64,000 nt of DNA. Source: Phragmites australis. Its lineage: Eukaryota > Streptophyta > Magnoliopsida > Poales > Poaceae. Each line of letters begins with the position of its first letter. Within the stretch, counting starts at the first letter, position 1. Of the stretch, positions 1-10,849 are shown piece by piece. The notes beneath the pieces are model-generated. The model saw nothing but the letters and a program-made list of their open reading frames with translations, was not told the origin of the DNA and made no database searches. The DNA lies in contig NC_084928.1 of assembly GCF_958298935.1 (NCBI RefSeq), positions 17,267,501 to 17,331,500 of the forward strand, written 5' to 3'. Position numbers and translations under genes: made by a program.

Positions 1-352
1 CCGCTGTCTGGACTGGCGGGTGCCTGAGGAGTGCTTGCGTCGCAAGCAACGTACTCCCAGGGCTGGCGTCACAAAAGGCGAGCCTGCGCCGTAACGGTGC
101 CCAGCGCTGTCCTGATGTAGATCTCCCGGCAGGAGAGTCTGCCGCTTGCTGAGGATTAGGTGGCCCGCCTGCAGCGGCGGCGGTGGCCCTGCTGGGCCCA
201 ACGCCATTGTCCCCATGAGAGGGGAGCGGCGTACGGGCGGACCGTGGCTGCTGCTGCTGAGGAGCAGTAGAAACTGGGGCCTCCTGCGCGATGGGCTCCA
301 CTTCTTCGCTGGAGCTGGAGCCGGTGCGTTGGAGATGATGTCCATCTGCCAT
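1..352 (-). CDS. Gag N-terminus of Gypsy-1 (partial)
   Basis: Starting from the ATG at 352-350, the minus strand stays open to the window edge (about 117 codons). The product resembles the Gypsy-2 Gag start. It has a basic/Ser-rich N-terminus with RTGSSSSE, a Gln run, a Pro/Ala-rich stretch and then LLRHPPVQ. The function would be the N-terminal part of the capsid precursor. Unlike its Gypsy-2 relative it has no stop in the visible part. The capsid core and all of pol are out of view. Confidence 0.6.
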   Translation of the reverse strand, partial: MADGHHLQRTGSSSSEEVEPIAQEAPVSTAPQQQQPRSARTPLPSHGDNGVGPSRATAAAAGGPPNPQQAADSPAGRSTSGQRWAPLRRRLAFCDASPGSTLLATQALLRHPPVQTA

Positions 353-391
353 CTTTTTTGCAGGAAACAAAACGGATTCAGGGATGCAACC

Positions 392-409
392 CCCCTACCT
401 GGCGCGCCA
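392..409 (-). promoter_or_regulatory. Primer-binding-like site of Gypsy-1
   Basis: Two bases inside the LTR edge, the minus strand reads TGGCGCGCCAGGTAGGGG. The identical 18 bases are in Gypsy-2 at 43460-43477. Position and leading TGG fit a tRNA primer-binding site. I cannot assign the tRNA species. Confidence 0.55.
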
Positions 410-806
410 GCTGTTAGAGGGTGAACTCCTCAAGCGAGGATCCGAAGGGACCCCTTTTGAGATTCAGTCGGGGGGATGATTTTGAACCCGCTTCGTAGGT
501 GAAATAAATGGGAGTAAATGAGATGCAGGTGGGGTGGAATGATCGGATGCTGGAGGAGGTAAATGCTCAAGGGATTTTTAGACAGGTTCGGGCCTCGTAA
601 CACCCTACTCCTGTGTGTATGCTATAAATGCTCCGAGAATATCTCTTTGACGATCTGCTGTGTTACAAGAATATTTGTCTAAGTCTAGAGCTTCGTGCTC
701 CTTGTTCTTCGGCCGATCTAAGTCTCGGTCTCCGTCTTCTTTGTCTTGTATCAGATTCAGGACCTTCGATGTCCATTGTTCTTCTTCTCCGGGGAGCCCG
801 CCCCGC

Positions 807-814
807 TTATATAT
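807..814 (-). promoter_or_regulatory. TATA box of the Gypsy-1 LTR
   Basis: On the minus strand the sequence reads ATATATAAG, about 400 bases from the inner edge of the LTR. The same position in the Gypsy-2 LTRs reads TATTTAAG. This is the likely core promoter for the genomic transcript. The transcription start is not determined. Confidence 0.55.
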
Positions 815-1289
815 CCGCCGGGGTTGTAGCGTGCCCAGAAAGGATGGCGCAAGTTCCAAGGTGCCATAAATGGAAAGAAACCATCATGGGCTGTAGCTCA
901 AAGTGACGGGGTGGGGGGGTTGAAAATGCGCCCCCGTCCGGTCTTGTTCGTCATCATTCTGCTTTTCGGTGAGCGCTGCGGGGAGGGCCCACCGGGCAGC
1001 CACCGAGCAGCCCCGCGTGCCCGCCCGGTCAGAGTAGGCCTGACACAACAGGGCGGCAGGCGGTGTGCCTCGAGTCCTGCGATGTTATCCCGAGGCACGC
1101 CGGATGACGCGCGATGGGACCCGTGCATTAAATGTCCCCACGCCTCCCTGCCAGGCCATGACAGGGATTGACAGTAAGCATGGGGGGAGTGGTTGGAAGT
1201 GACAGGCCACACGCCCTCTTAAATGCAGTATCGGACCTCTCACTAGTTGACACCTCACCGCTGAGCCCTTGTGGGGACCACCGGCGAAG

Positions 1290-1760
1290 GACTTCTCAGG
1301 CCCTCAGGGAACTGTGAGTGCTCGGGGACTACTGTTCACAACCCTGAGCACTCTCTCCCGGATATGCCCTCTCTTGGTCCTCAGGGAACCGAGTGCTCGG
1401 GGACCACTGTTCACAGCCCCGAGCACTCTCTCCCGGATCTTGACTGTTCGGGTCCTCGGGGAACTCGGGTGCTCGGGGGCCACTGTTCACGGCCCCAAGC
1501 ACTCTCTCCCGTAATTGACTTCTTTTATCATCGGGGCACTCGGGTGCTCGGGGGCCACTGTTCATGACCCTAAGCACCCTCTCCCGGAACTAGGGCTTCT
1601 CGGGTCATCAGAGAACTCGGGTACTCGGGGACCACTGTTCATGGCCCCGAGCGCCCTCTTCCCGGAACTTGGTCTTCTTGGGTCATCGGGGAACTCGGGT
1701 ACGCGGGGACCACTGTTCATGGCCTCGAGCATCCTCTCTTGAAACTTGGTCTTCTCAGAC
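1290..1760 (-). repeat. Palindromic minisatellite in the Gypsy-1 LTR (6 units)
   Basis: Six units of about 75-80 bases. Each has a GTGCTCGGGG-like arm, a 12-15 base centre containing the plus-strand word ACTGTTCA, and a complementary CCCCGAGCAC-like arm, so each unit can fold as a hairpin. The Gypsy-2 LTRs carry five such units. Confidence 0.8.
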
Positions 1761-1853
1761 CTCGGGGAGATAACCCCCGAGGGAGGGCGCCATGTGGTAC
1801 TCTGTTGTTCTGGCCTCGGGACTCGGGGACCCCCGGTTTCTGTGTCACCGATA

Positions 1854-4340
1854 GCAATTATAACTCATTTCACAAAGTTGTGATACGGATAACAAATTGT
1901 AACTAAGAGATTTGACTAGCAAAACATTTGAAATGAAATGATAATTGGAAATAGAAATTTTACCTAAACCAATTACCTCTACTTTTCCATTATCAACAAA
2001 AATGATATTTTTATGTGTTCCTCCATCTTCTTCAAATGATGAGAACATACTCTTTTATCCGGTCATATGATTTGTGCAACTGCTATCAAGCACCCAACTT
2101 GATCCACCGGAGGAGTATGCCTCCAAAACAATTTTAAGTTTTTGTTTTAGGTACCCAAATTTTTTTGGTCTTTTCATGTTGGTCACAAGCACTTTGGTAC
2201 CCACACACTTCTCTTCACAATTTTGTGTAGGCACCAACATATAGAGCAACCACTTTACCACGGTGGTTCCTCCTAAGCATATAAGAAGCATAAAAAGTAG
2301 ATTGTGGAGCATGGCTCTTGGGTTGCATAGCTTGAGTGATGTGATCAACTTGCTTGCCTCCCGTGATGAACTTGAGGCACTCCTTGCCATTGATCACCAC
2401 ACGCTCATTTGACTTGCTTGTATGCATGCCAAAGCCAAGTCCTCTCTTTTGCTTGTTGTCCTTAGTCTCAATGTTCCTATATAGTGCATCTTTGGATTTG
2501 TATGTTTTGATGCATCCATAGTAACCAATGCATTTAACCTCTCATTTTCCTTTTGTAATTCTTGCAAATATTCAACATTAGTAGTACAAGCATTTATATC
2601 AATATTGTAGCACCGAGAGCAACCATTACTAGTGGAAGCACTAGAGAGTAAGTTTGCATCATTAGAGATGGATGTGCTATTCTTGAGGGTATCAATTTGC
2701 ATTTCAAGAGTCTTATGAGTTCCATCCAAACATGAGAGTTTCTCTTGAAGTGTAGAATTGTTACTCTCAAGACTAGCAATAGAGGCATTGGCCAAATCAA
2801 GATCTTTGATCAATTTCTCAACTTTCTCCTTCTCTTCAGCAAGGATCTCCTCAAGTTCAAGGTTTCTCTTCTTTTCTTGGATGAACAAGTCCTCTTGCTT
2901 CTCAAGGATCTCCTCTTGACTCTCTATTGTTTCCATGAGCTCTTTTATTTTAGACATAGTATTTTTGCTAAGACCTTTAAACATGGTTTCACAACCACTA
3001 TCACAATCACTATCACTATCTAGGAGTTAGGTTGTGACTTTACCTTGCGCCCTTTCGCCATGAAACACTTGGGAGTGTTGTCATCGCTCATGTCACCAAA
3101 AAGTGACTTTGTTGGTGTAGAGGTGCGGATGACGATGGTGGCGACTCCTTCATCATCGGAGTCGAATCGGAGTTGGAATCCTACACCTTTCCAATGTGAG
3201 CTTGACCCGAGTACTTCTTCTTGTGGGTCTTGTATTTGTCCTTCTTGAAGGTCTTGTTCTTCTTTTCTTCCTTGTTCTTGTTTTTCTTGTTAGAAAGCTT
3301 GGCGATGAAGTGATCAACTTCAGCACACACATAGCTAGCCCTCTTGGATGTCCTTTTCTTGGCATATCTCTCTTGTACTTGCTATAGCCACCCTTCTTCA
3401 TAAACTTTTTGAATTTTCGTACAAAGAATGATATTTCTTCATCATTCGAGTCTTCATCTTCACTTGAGCTTAATTCTTAGATTTGCTTGCTCTTCCTTGC
3501 TTTGAATGCAACTTCTTTGTTCTTGGAGGTTAAACTTTGCTTTGCAAGATTTTTGACTTTATTGGCTTCCTCCTCCATAAGCTCATGAATAAGAATCCTA
3601 CCAAGTAGATCACTTGGTGTGAGCCTCTTGTAATCCATTCTCTCTCGGATGAGTGAGACCAAGGTGGGATTTCTTGGTGCAAAGACTCTAAGCAACCTCC
3701 TCACCACCTTGTGATCATCGAGCTCTTCACTTCCAAGCCCTCTAATTTTGTTCACCAACACCATCATTCGGTCATACATGGCTTGGGGGGTTTCATCATC
3801 CTCCGTAACGAATCTTCCCAACTTGCCTTCAAGCAATTCTATCTTGAACTCTCACACCCTTGTGGTGCCTTCATGTGAGACTTAGAGTGTATCCCAAATT
3901 GCATTAGCATACTCAAGCCCATCCACTTTGTTGAGTTCCTTGGGGCTCAAGGCACTAAGGAGAACGCTTGTTGCTTGAGCATTTCGATGGATTGCTTGCT
4001 CTTGTTCCGGTGTGAGTTCAATGTCTTCCGTCGGAAAGTCGAGACCAACACACACAATCTTCCAAATACTCGAATGGAGCGAGATTAGATGCATCTTCAT
4101 CTTGTGCCTCTAAGCGGAGTAATGTGTGCAATCAAAGAACGGCGCACGCCCGGAAGGCACGGAGATGAAGTTATTAGAAGGAGAATTCAATTTACTATAA
4201 TCAAAACTAACTTCAACTCCCCTTATATCTTTGGACCCAAAAGTCATTGAAGCATCATCCGAATCCATGGGCCTTCTTGAGCCACCACCCGAAGTTTCAC
4301 CCTTTGGACTCCTCGGGCTTTTCTCCCCAGATGCCGACAT
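1854..4340 (-). pseudogene. Copia gag-protease remnant (SIRE-like)
   Basis: Reads from the ATG at 4340 (protein start MSASGEKSPRSPKGE). In order: N-terminal region (4340-4110), UBN2-type capsid region in shifted frames (4100-3882 and 3836-3477, with ERMDYKRLTPSDLLGRI), a Lys-rich nucleic-acid-binding region (3400-3060), and a strongly helical coiled coil (2984-2394) rich in Glu/Leu/Lys. The protease start is WVLDSSCTNHMTG near 2100-2055, then LLSVSQLC near 1870. The usual protease DSG triad reads DSS. At least four frame changes or stops make this non-functional. The following domains are cut off by the Gypsy-1 LTR. Confidence 0.8.
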
Positions 4341-4368
4341 CTTCAAATCCTCCAAGCGGTGAGGCCTT

Positions 4369-6087
4369 GTAGGAGGTTAGAGGGGGGGTGAATAGGCGAT
4401 TCCTGAAATTTTAAAACTTTAAAGTGGATTACTGAATCCGGATACTCCGAGTTACTTTAGAGACTCTGGGTTATACAGAACCCAGATACTCCGGCTTTAT
4501 CCAGATAGTTTGGATTATATAGGAAATTAAAACTTATGAACTTTCGATTAAATCTAAGTGATTCTATAAGTTACCACAGAATCTAAAAGAAGTCTAAAGA
4601 CTTGTCACCAGCAACCTGCAATCACATGCACATAAACAAGTAGATCGTGAAAATCCCCAAATATTAACTAAAACAAGTAAATGTGCAACAAAGTAAAGGA
4701 AACAAGGATTTATTCCCGAAGTTCAGCCTCTTCACAAAGAGGTGCCTACGTCTCCGTTGAGGAGATCACAAAGAGCCGGGTCTTTTTCAACCCTTTCCTC
4801 TACCAAGCGACCACAAAGATCAAGCGAGGGTTCTTACTCAAATCAAAGAGGGTAATATAAACTTCTCAGGGCACTCCACAAATTTGGGTGCTCTCTAGGT
4901 GATGCCTTGCCGTCTAGGAGCTCAAAGCTCCAAGAGAAAAGAATACAAATAGAAAGCTTGGCGATGACCTCAAGTGCTCATGAGTGAATTTTTGCTTTCT
5001 AGCACTCAATCTCACTTCCCAAAACCTAATCTCCCAATCTTGCACAAATTAAAGCTCTAGAGGAGTTAGGAGGGCTATTGAATGGCTTTGAGTGTGTTTG
5101 TCCATGAGTTGGTTTAGCAGCTACTCAAGAGGGGGGGTTGGGTATTTATAGCTCATTTAAAAAACTAGCTGTTACAGTGTATTTTAAATTGACCCGGAGT
5201 ATCCGGGTTCACCCAAAGACTCCAGGTAACACAGGGGAACGTAGGCAAAAACACTGTCCAGAGCCTTTCCGGAGGGTCCAGAGACATCAGACCCCGGAGT
5301 ATCCTGGTCCGGGCCAACCCGGAGATTCCGGATTAAGCACTTAAGGCTTACCAGAGACTCTCTGACGGAGTATCACTTGAAGACTCCGGCCACAAACAGA
5401 ACTTCGGAGTATCCGGGCTAAATCGGAGACTCTGTGTTAAGCACACAAGGCTTACCCGAGACTCTCTGGCGGAGTCTCACTCGAATACTCCGGCTACAAA
5501 CAGAACTCCGGAGTATCTAGGCTAACCCGGAGACTTCGGGTTGAGATCTTACGCTCACACCGAGACTCTCTACCGGAGTCTCACTCGGAGGCTCCGCCAC
5601 ATACCAGACACCTGAGTATCCGGGCTAATTCGGAGACTTCGAGTTGAGCTTCTCAAACTCAAACCGAGACTCTCTGCCGGAGTCTCACTCGGAGACTCCA
5701 ACTAACTGAACAGAGTCTGGAGTATCCGGGTTCACCCGGAGACTCTGGGCTTACACAACTAAACCTTTTTCCCAATGTCTGTGGGTGATTGTATCTCTCA
5801 ACTTTTGGTTCTAAAAAGATATTTTGAGCACTAAGACACCTTCAAGACTATCAACATGCATCACTTATGATAGTACGGCTACCCTTAACTCAAATTCAAA
5901 ATAAAATGAATTAGAGCATATTGAGTAACTACACGTCGCTTCTCTTTTCTTTTTGAGGGACGCCAACATCTCTTGACTTAACCAATATGACTTAAAACCT
6001 ATTCATAAATTCAGGAAACCCATTAGTCTCTTAATCGTTTGTCATCAATAAGCCAAAACCCACATAGGGGGCCTAGATGCACTTTCA
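4369..6087 (-). repeat. 5' LTR of the SIRE-like Copia
   Basis: About 1.72 kb. On the minus strand it begins TGAAAGTGCATC at 6087 and ends in a C-rich ...CACCCCCCC block near 4369, just before gag. It shares a layout with the LTRs at 17084-18680 and 23636-25309: a TTGATGACAA-like word near the start, a GGGACGCCAAC-like word, an array of short CCGGA-type palindromes, and the C-rich end. The flank at 6088-6092 is gtcgg; the partner copy is not in view. Confidence 0.7.
5180..5760. repeat. Array of short CCGGAG-type palindromes in the LTR
   Basis: Many irregular copies of words such as CCGGAGTATCCGGG and CGGAGACTCCG, separated by short spacers, with a larger near-repeat of roughly 130 bases. Arms are self-complementary. 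The array is confined to the LTR. Confidence 0.75.
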
Positions 6088-6179
6088 GTCGGGTGGCATT
6101 TTGGCGGACGGAACCGGGAACGGGAAAAATTTTCTAAGTGTCACAGGGTGCAGTGCGTCGAGCTATTTTATAGGTGAGG

Positions 6180-6345
6180 ACTTTCACTGCCGGCTCAATA
6201 TGACCACTGACAGTGAAATAGTACCTTCATTGCCCGCTCACTAAGACAACCGGCAGTGAACGCTGCCAGCTCAATAAGTATACCGACAGTGAAAGTAGTT
6301 TCACTGCTGGCCCAATATGTCCAAAGGCAGTGAAACCCCTTTTAT
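6180..6345. repeat. CACTA left subterminal repeats
   Basis: Four to five copies of a TCACTGCCGGCTCAATA-like word in alternating orientation (for example near 6186, 6247 and 6311), giving potential hairpins. In En/Spm elements, arrays of this kind bind the TNPA-type protein. That role is inferred here from family knowledge. Confidence 0.75.
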
Positions 6346-6629
6346 TGCTGGGACCGCGGGGTGCAAAAAATTTTGTTTTAGCTTCGTGCACGCGCAGAGA
6401 CACGAATCCAAGCCCTACACCAAGTAAGACTGAACAAACCGCTGCCCTACACCAAATTTGAACTTGCTATATACCAAAATTAATTTTTGTATATACCTAT
6501 AATAAAAAATCTATATGGTCAATAATAAATATATCATCCACCATACACTACAAATTGAAGCTTTCATAACAACAATGAGGTATAATTGCATCTAAAACAA
6601 ATTCATACATAGTAATTAATACAATTTAG

Positions 6630-7220
6630 CTACTTTGTCTTAACGATTCGCCCTTCATTATGATCACGACATATATAGGGAGGTTCGTCAGTATCTTCCA
6701 TGGGACCTAGGTCGACGTCCTCTACGAAAGGAGGTAGCGCGTTGAATTGATTGTAGTCTTCCTCGTCAACAAAATTCTCTACTCCGATAATCCTTCTTTT
6801 TTCTTGAAAAACCACATGACGCTCCTCCTTGTTAGCCGGGTCCAGGTCCTTAACATAGAAGATCTACATAACATCATTCGCAAATACAAATGGTTCTTCT
6901 CTGTATCCAATGAGTTTTTGGTACACTGTAGTCATACGGTACTTGTCGATCTTCACACCCCCTGGGAGTCTGACCCACTGGCACGGGAAAAGAGGAACCT
7001 TTAACACTCCATAGTCGAGCTCCCAGATCTCCTTTATGAATCCGTAATAGGACTCCCTATTTCCGTTGCAGTCGTTGGCATCTATACGGACACCGCTATT
7101 TTGGTTGGAGCCCCTATTATCTTGAGCTCTCGTATAAAATGTATAGCCATTCATGTCATATCTTGGAATGTGAGCATTGTAGTAGATGGTTCGTGAGCCA
7201 ACACATCCAACTGAGCACAC
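6630..7220 (-). pseudogene. CACTA transposase C-terminal domain (DUF4216-like)
   Basis: Two open pieces, 7220-6864 and 6815-6630, in shifted frames. The first contains YYNAHIPRYDMNGYTFYTR, YYGFIKEIWELDYG and LFPCQWVRLPGGV, typical of the DUF4216 region that ends plant CACTA transposases. The second gives an acidic tail ending in IVKTK followed by TAA. The role of this domain is unknown. Confidence 0.8.
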
Positions 7221-7236
7221 TCTATCTGCTTATGCA

Positions 7237-8109
7237 TCACCTGTCTGCATAACCAAGTGCCAAAATGATCTCTGTGCTCTCGCGCGATCCAAACATCAGA
7301 CTTCCTGGGTTTTTAGTGCGTATCATCTTCTGGTGTTCTTCGACATACGGGTCCACTACAACTGATTGTTGCAAAACTACAAAATGTTCTTGCGTGAATG
7401 AAACAGGGCTGTTAGTGCGAAATGCGTTTGCACATATCGTCCCTTTCCCCTGTAGCCTCCCCTCATGGTGAGATATAGACACACCAATCGATTTAAGATT
7501 CATGTAGTCAACGTAGAAATCAATGACCTCCTCGGTTCCCCAGCCCTCAGCCATGCAGCCTTCCGACCGATTTCGGTTACGAACATATTTCTTAAGAACT
7601 CCCATGAACCTCTCAAAAGGGTATATCTGATGCAGAAACACGAGGCCAAGAATCCGTATCTCTTTCACAATGTGAACAATGAGATGCACCACAATATCAA
7701 AAAAAGATGGAGGGAACAATGCCTCAAGTTGGGATAGAGTCTCGACCACGTCTTCCTGCAACTTATCTAGCATAGTTGGATCGATGACCTTCTTTGATAT
7801 CGCGTTGAAGAATGAACACAGCTTTATGATTGGGTTTCGGACCTTCGGCTGTAGAATACCTCTAATTGCAACTGGAAGCATCTGTGTCATCGTCACATGA
7901 CAATCATGAGACTTCATGCCAGTTAATTTTAAGTCTTTCATGTTTACTAGTCTCTTTATATTGGCGAAGTAACCAGATGAAACTTTGATTCCATGCAAGC
8001 AGTTGCACATTGCAATGTTCTCCGCCTTGCTCAGATTGTAGCTCGTGGGGTCAAGATATTTCTTGCTTTCTTCCATCTCTTCGGGATGTAGATCTTGTCT
8101 AAGTTTCAA
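7237..8109 (-). pseudogene. CACTA transposase middle domain (DUF4218-like)
   Basis: A 290-codon open stretch continues the transposase polypeptide. It contains KSHDCHVTMTQMLPVAIRG, LEALFPPSFFDIVVHLIVH, YPFERFMGVLKKYVRNRNR and a C-terminal VDYMNLKSIG, the signature order of the DUF4218 region that follows TNP2 in plant CACTA transposases. It is separated from the TNP2 part (8544-8245) by a stop and a frame change, so one original polypeptide is now split. This is the best-preserved piece of the gene. Confidence 0.85.
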
Positions 8110-8244
8110 ACATTTTAGGTCCTACCGTGCTTGGAGTGTATCCTTTGTTTTTCCAGGTATGTCTAATAACATACCAATCAAGTTTTCACACACGTTTTTC
8201 TCAATGTGCATGACATCGATTGCGTGTCAAACCACCAAATCCAG

Positions 8245-9990
8245 CTAATATGCTAAGTCATAAAAGACAGATTTCTTTTTGAACATAGGAGCTCTAAGAT
8301 TAGATTTCGAAATTGGTGTACTGCTGCGTCCCTTTCCAAGGATAACCCTAAGTACCTTTACCATCTCATATACCTGTCTCCTAGTGCGATGCTTAGGAGG
8401 TGATCGAGTCCTAACTTTCCCATCAAAAGCTCTCCTGTTGCCACGGTACGGGTGATCCTTGCAAATAAATTTATGATGACCTAGGTACACCATTTGTCGA
8501 CTATTTTTCAGCCACAAGCTCTTTGTTTCATCCAAGTAATGCATACATGCACAATAGCCTTTGACAGTCTGGCCCGATAGGTTGCCAAAGGCCGGCCAAT
8601 CTTGGATTCATGCCGGTGTTGAAGTTCTCTCATTTGTATGCATCCCATACCTGCACACCATTGTTCAACAGTATTACAAGATCTTCCATTAATGGTTTCA
8701 GGTAGACATCGATATCGTTGCCAGGTTTCCTCGGTCCTGGTATCAACACCTGCATCATAATATACTTCCACTTCATACACAACCAAGGAGGAAGGTTGTA
8801 AATACATAGAGTCACAGGCCAAGTGCTATGACTACTGCTCATATTGCCGAATAGATTCATCCCATCCGTACTCAACCAAAATCTTATATTCCTCACATCT
8901 TCTGCAAATGGCTTCTTGTATTTCCTATTGATATTTCTCCACTGTGTAGAATCATCGGGGTGTCTCAGCATTCCATCATCCTTGCGCTCATCGGCGTGCC
9001 ATCGCATCAGTTCGGCATGCCTTTTGTTCGCGAATAAACGCTCCAAACGGGGGACTATAGGAAAATACCACATCACCTTCATGGGATGCCTTTTCTTCTT
9101 TCCTTCACCATCGATATCATCACCGTCACGCTTGTACCGTGTTGCACCACAGACGAGACACACTTGCATGTCTACATGCTCTCCACGATACAACATGCAA
9201 TCATTTGGACACGTAAGTATTTTCTGTACTTCCAACCCTAATGGGCACACAACTTGCTTGGCCTAGTATGTGTTTTCTGGCAGCATATTTTCCTTTGGAA
9301 GAAATTTCTTCAAGAACAGTAACAACTCTGTGAAGCTTGTATCGGACCACCTGTTTCTTGCCTTCAATTGCAGCAGTGAAAGAACGGTACGCAACTTGGT
9401 GTGCTCCTTCTCGCAATCCGGGAACAACAGTGTTTTAAAGTCCTATAACATACACTAGAACTTTTGAAACTCTCTTTCATTGGTGAAGTCCCCCTCCCCA
9501 TCGCGCAACATCTGCTCCAGATCATCGATGTCGGCGTCGGCCAACATCTCCTTTAGATCATCATCGGCCAACATATTTTCGGCAGGCGGCATATCGATGT
9601 ATTCGTCAACTGGCATATCGGTGCACATGTATTTGTCTTCTCTTTCAATGTATTGCCCTTCCTGTAGGATCTTAGCTTCAACGTGCTCGGTCCAACGGGT
9701 ATAGCCAGGCGTAAAGCCCCTTGGCATCAAGTGGTAATGTATCTGCTGGATGCTGGATAACTGCTTCTTGTTCCTGTAATCGACGTATGGACATCACGTA
9801 TATTGAGACTGTGTATTTGATCTGTGCGTCGCGACTTCTACCAGGAAATAATCCACACCGTTCTTATACTCTGTGCTCACACAGTTCGCATCGTACATCA
9901 TCTTCTGTCCATCTACAATTTTATCATTATTGTAAATCTAAATTCATAACATCTAGAACATTTTGCGATCACCAATAAATAAATTACCTC
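8245..9990 (-). pseudogene. CACTA transposase, N-terminal and TNP2 domains
   Basis: Predicted cut-and-paste transposase. Exon 1 ends at 9988, followed by a 75-nt GT-AG intron (9987-9913), and exon 2 continues from 9912 (MYDANCVSTEY). The N-terminal transposase-associated region ends in PRGFTPGYTRWTEH near 9726-9685. An acidic linker (9660-9470) follows. The TNP2 core at 9250-8630 contains CPNDCMLYRGEH, a CLVCGATRYKR zinc-finger-like segment, RLFANKRHAELMRWH, FGNMSSSHSTWP and LPPWLCMKWKY. Further TNP2 sequence lies at 8544-8245. A TGA near 9810, a stop near 9456 and several frame changes break it. Confidence 0.85.
9913..9987 (-). other. Predicted 75-nt intron in the CACTA transposase
   Basis: On the minus strand the donor is GAG|GTAATTT (GT at 9987-9986) and the acceptor is AATTGTAG|ATGG (AG at 9914-9913). 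The intron is AT-rich, while both flanks are more GC-rich and code for the transposase N-terminus. Inferred from splice signals only. Confidence 0.45.
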
Positions 9991-10149
9991 GTCATCTCCT
10001 ACCGGCAATTGGCCCAGGTTGGAGGAGCTGCCTTTTGCATGTTTTCACGTCCGCTTCCGATGAGTATTTGTTGGTGTCATCCCTAGAAATTTCTTTGTTA
10101 TTCAACACCTTATCTATGACTTATTAAGGAAACATGAAAAATAAATACG

Positions 10150-10505
10150 CTCATACATAAATATAATTGTATCTTGCTACATACCTAAATATCATGGCGA
10201 AATTTTCTAATTCATTAAAAATCAAAATAAATATGCTCATACCTAAAGTTTCCATATTGGGAATATGCTAATTAATTAAAATAGAAAAAAAATATAATTG
10301 GAGCTTTCTACATACCTAAATATCATGGCTAATTTTTCTAATTCACTAAAAATCAACCATAAATATTCTAATACCTAAAGTTTCTATATTGGAACTTACT
10401 AATTAATTAAAATATAAAAAAATATAATTGGAGTTTGCTATATACCTTAATATCATGGCTAAATTTTCTAATTCATTGAAAACCAAAAACAAATATGCTC
10501 ATACA
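10150..10505. repeat. About 131-bp tandem repeat, 2.7 copies, inside the CACTA element
   Basis: The anchor word ATCATGGC recurs at 10191, 10322 and 10452, giving periods of 131 and 130. Each unit is AT-rich and contains a TTTTCTAATTCA word, a TAATTAATTAAAATA word and an ATATAATTG word. It lies upstream of the transposase reading frame, between it and the right terminus. Confidence 0.8.
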
Positions 10506-10849
10506 TGTAGCTAATGTAAGTCAATAATGAAGACACTTTCCAACAGAATTGAAGCTTCCATATCATAAATGAGGTATAATTGCATCTACATTGTCTCAAA
10601 ACATCATGGCCATACGTTCATCTCCATCAATTCAAAATCTAGAGCAATTTAGCAAATAAAATTCAAATAGAAATGGATTGGAGAGGAAGTTACACACCTT
10701 GGAACACCTAGGGCATGTGGATTCCTCAAAAATTTGAAGCCACCAAGATCCTGGTGAGCAAAAATGGCTGCCTCCGAGTAAGAATAGAGCTCCTCTCTAT
10801 TGTGCTTAAGCTTGCGGAAGAAGAGGGTGACTTTTATATATCTGGGACA

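Larger units (their letters stand above)
1..1853 (-). mobile_element. Gypsy-1: 5' end of a Tat-type Ty3/Gypsy element, runs off left edge
   Basis: This is a minus-strand LTR retrotransposon of the same family as Gypsy-2 at 42094-56461. Reading leftwards it has a 5' LTR (1853 to 412), a primer-binding-like site and the start of gag. The remaining gag, pol and 3' LTR lie beyond position 1. The right boundary is where LTR homology stops (1853); the outer terminal CA expected on the plus strand reads TA. The next five bases, 1854-1858 (gcaat), would be the target duplication, but the partner copy is outside the window. Right of 1853 the sequence is a Copia polyprotein remnant, so Gypsy-1 inserted into that element. 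Confidence 0.85.
412..1853 (-). repeat. 5' LTR of Gypsy-1
   Basis: About 1.44 kb and homologous, in reverse complement, to the Gypsy-2 LTRs at 42094-43457 and 55087-56461. It shares the same start block, the palindromic GTGCTCGGGG tandem repeats, the block before the TATA box, and the end beside the primer site. It is slightly longer than the Gypsy-2 LTRs, partly because it has six repeat units instead of five. The inner edge is the TGT at 412-414. Confidence 0.85.
1854..6087 (-). mobile_element. SIRE-like Ty1/Copia element, truncated by Gypsy-1
   Basis: Minus-strand Copia element with its LTR at 4369-6087 and the gag-to-protease part of the internal region at 1854-4340. Integrase, RT and RNase H are missing in the window because Gypsy-1 interrupts it at 1853; they may continue past the left edge. 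The lineage is inferred from the Gag with a long C-terminal coiled coil and from the LTR start type. The tRNA-Met-type primer site expected between LTR and gag is not seen; only about 28 bases separate them, which suggests a small deletion. Confidence 0.75.

Noticed and set aside
5180..5760. Possible CRISPR-like array of repeats
   Set aside because: Units are irregular, spacers are themselves related, and the array lies within a plant LTR. CRISPR arrays are prokaryotic and strictly regular.
4369..6092. Target duplication for the SIRE-like LTR as a solo insertion
   Set aside because: The bases beside the two ends (ggcct and gtcgg) do not match, and a Copia gag adjoins the inner end in the right orientation. 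It is therefore a 5' LTR, not a solo LTR.
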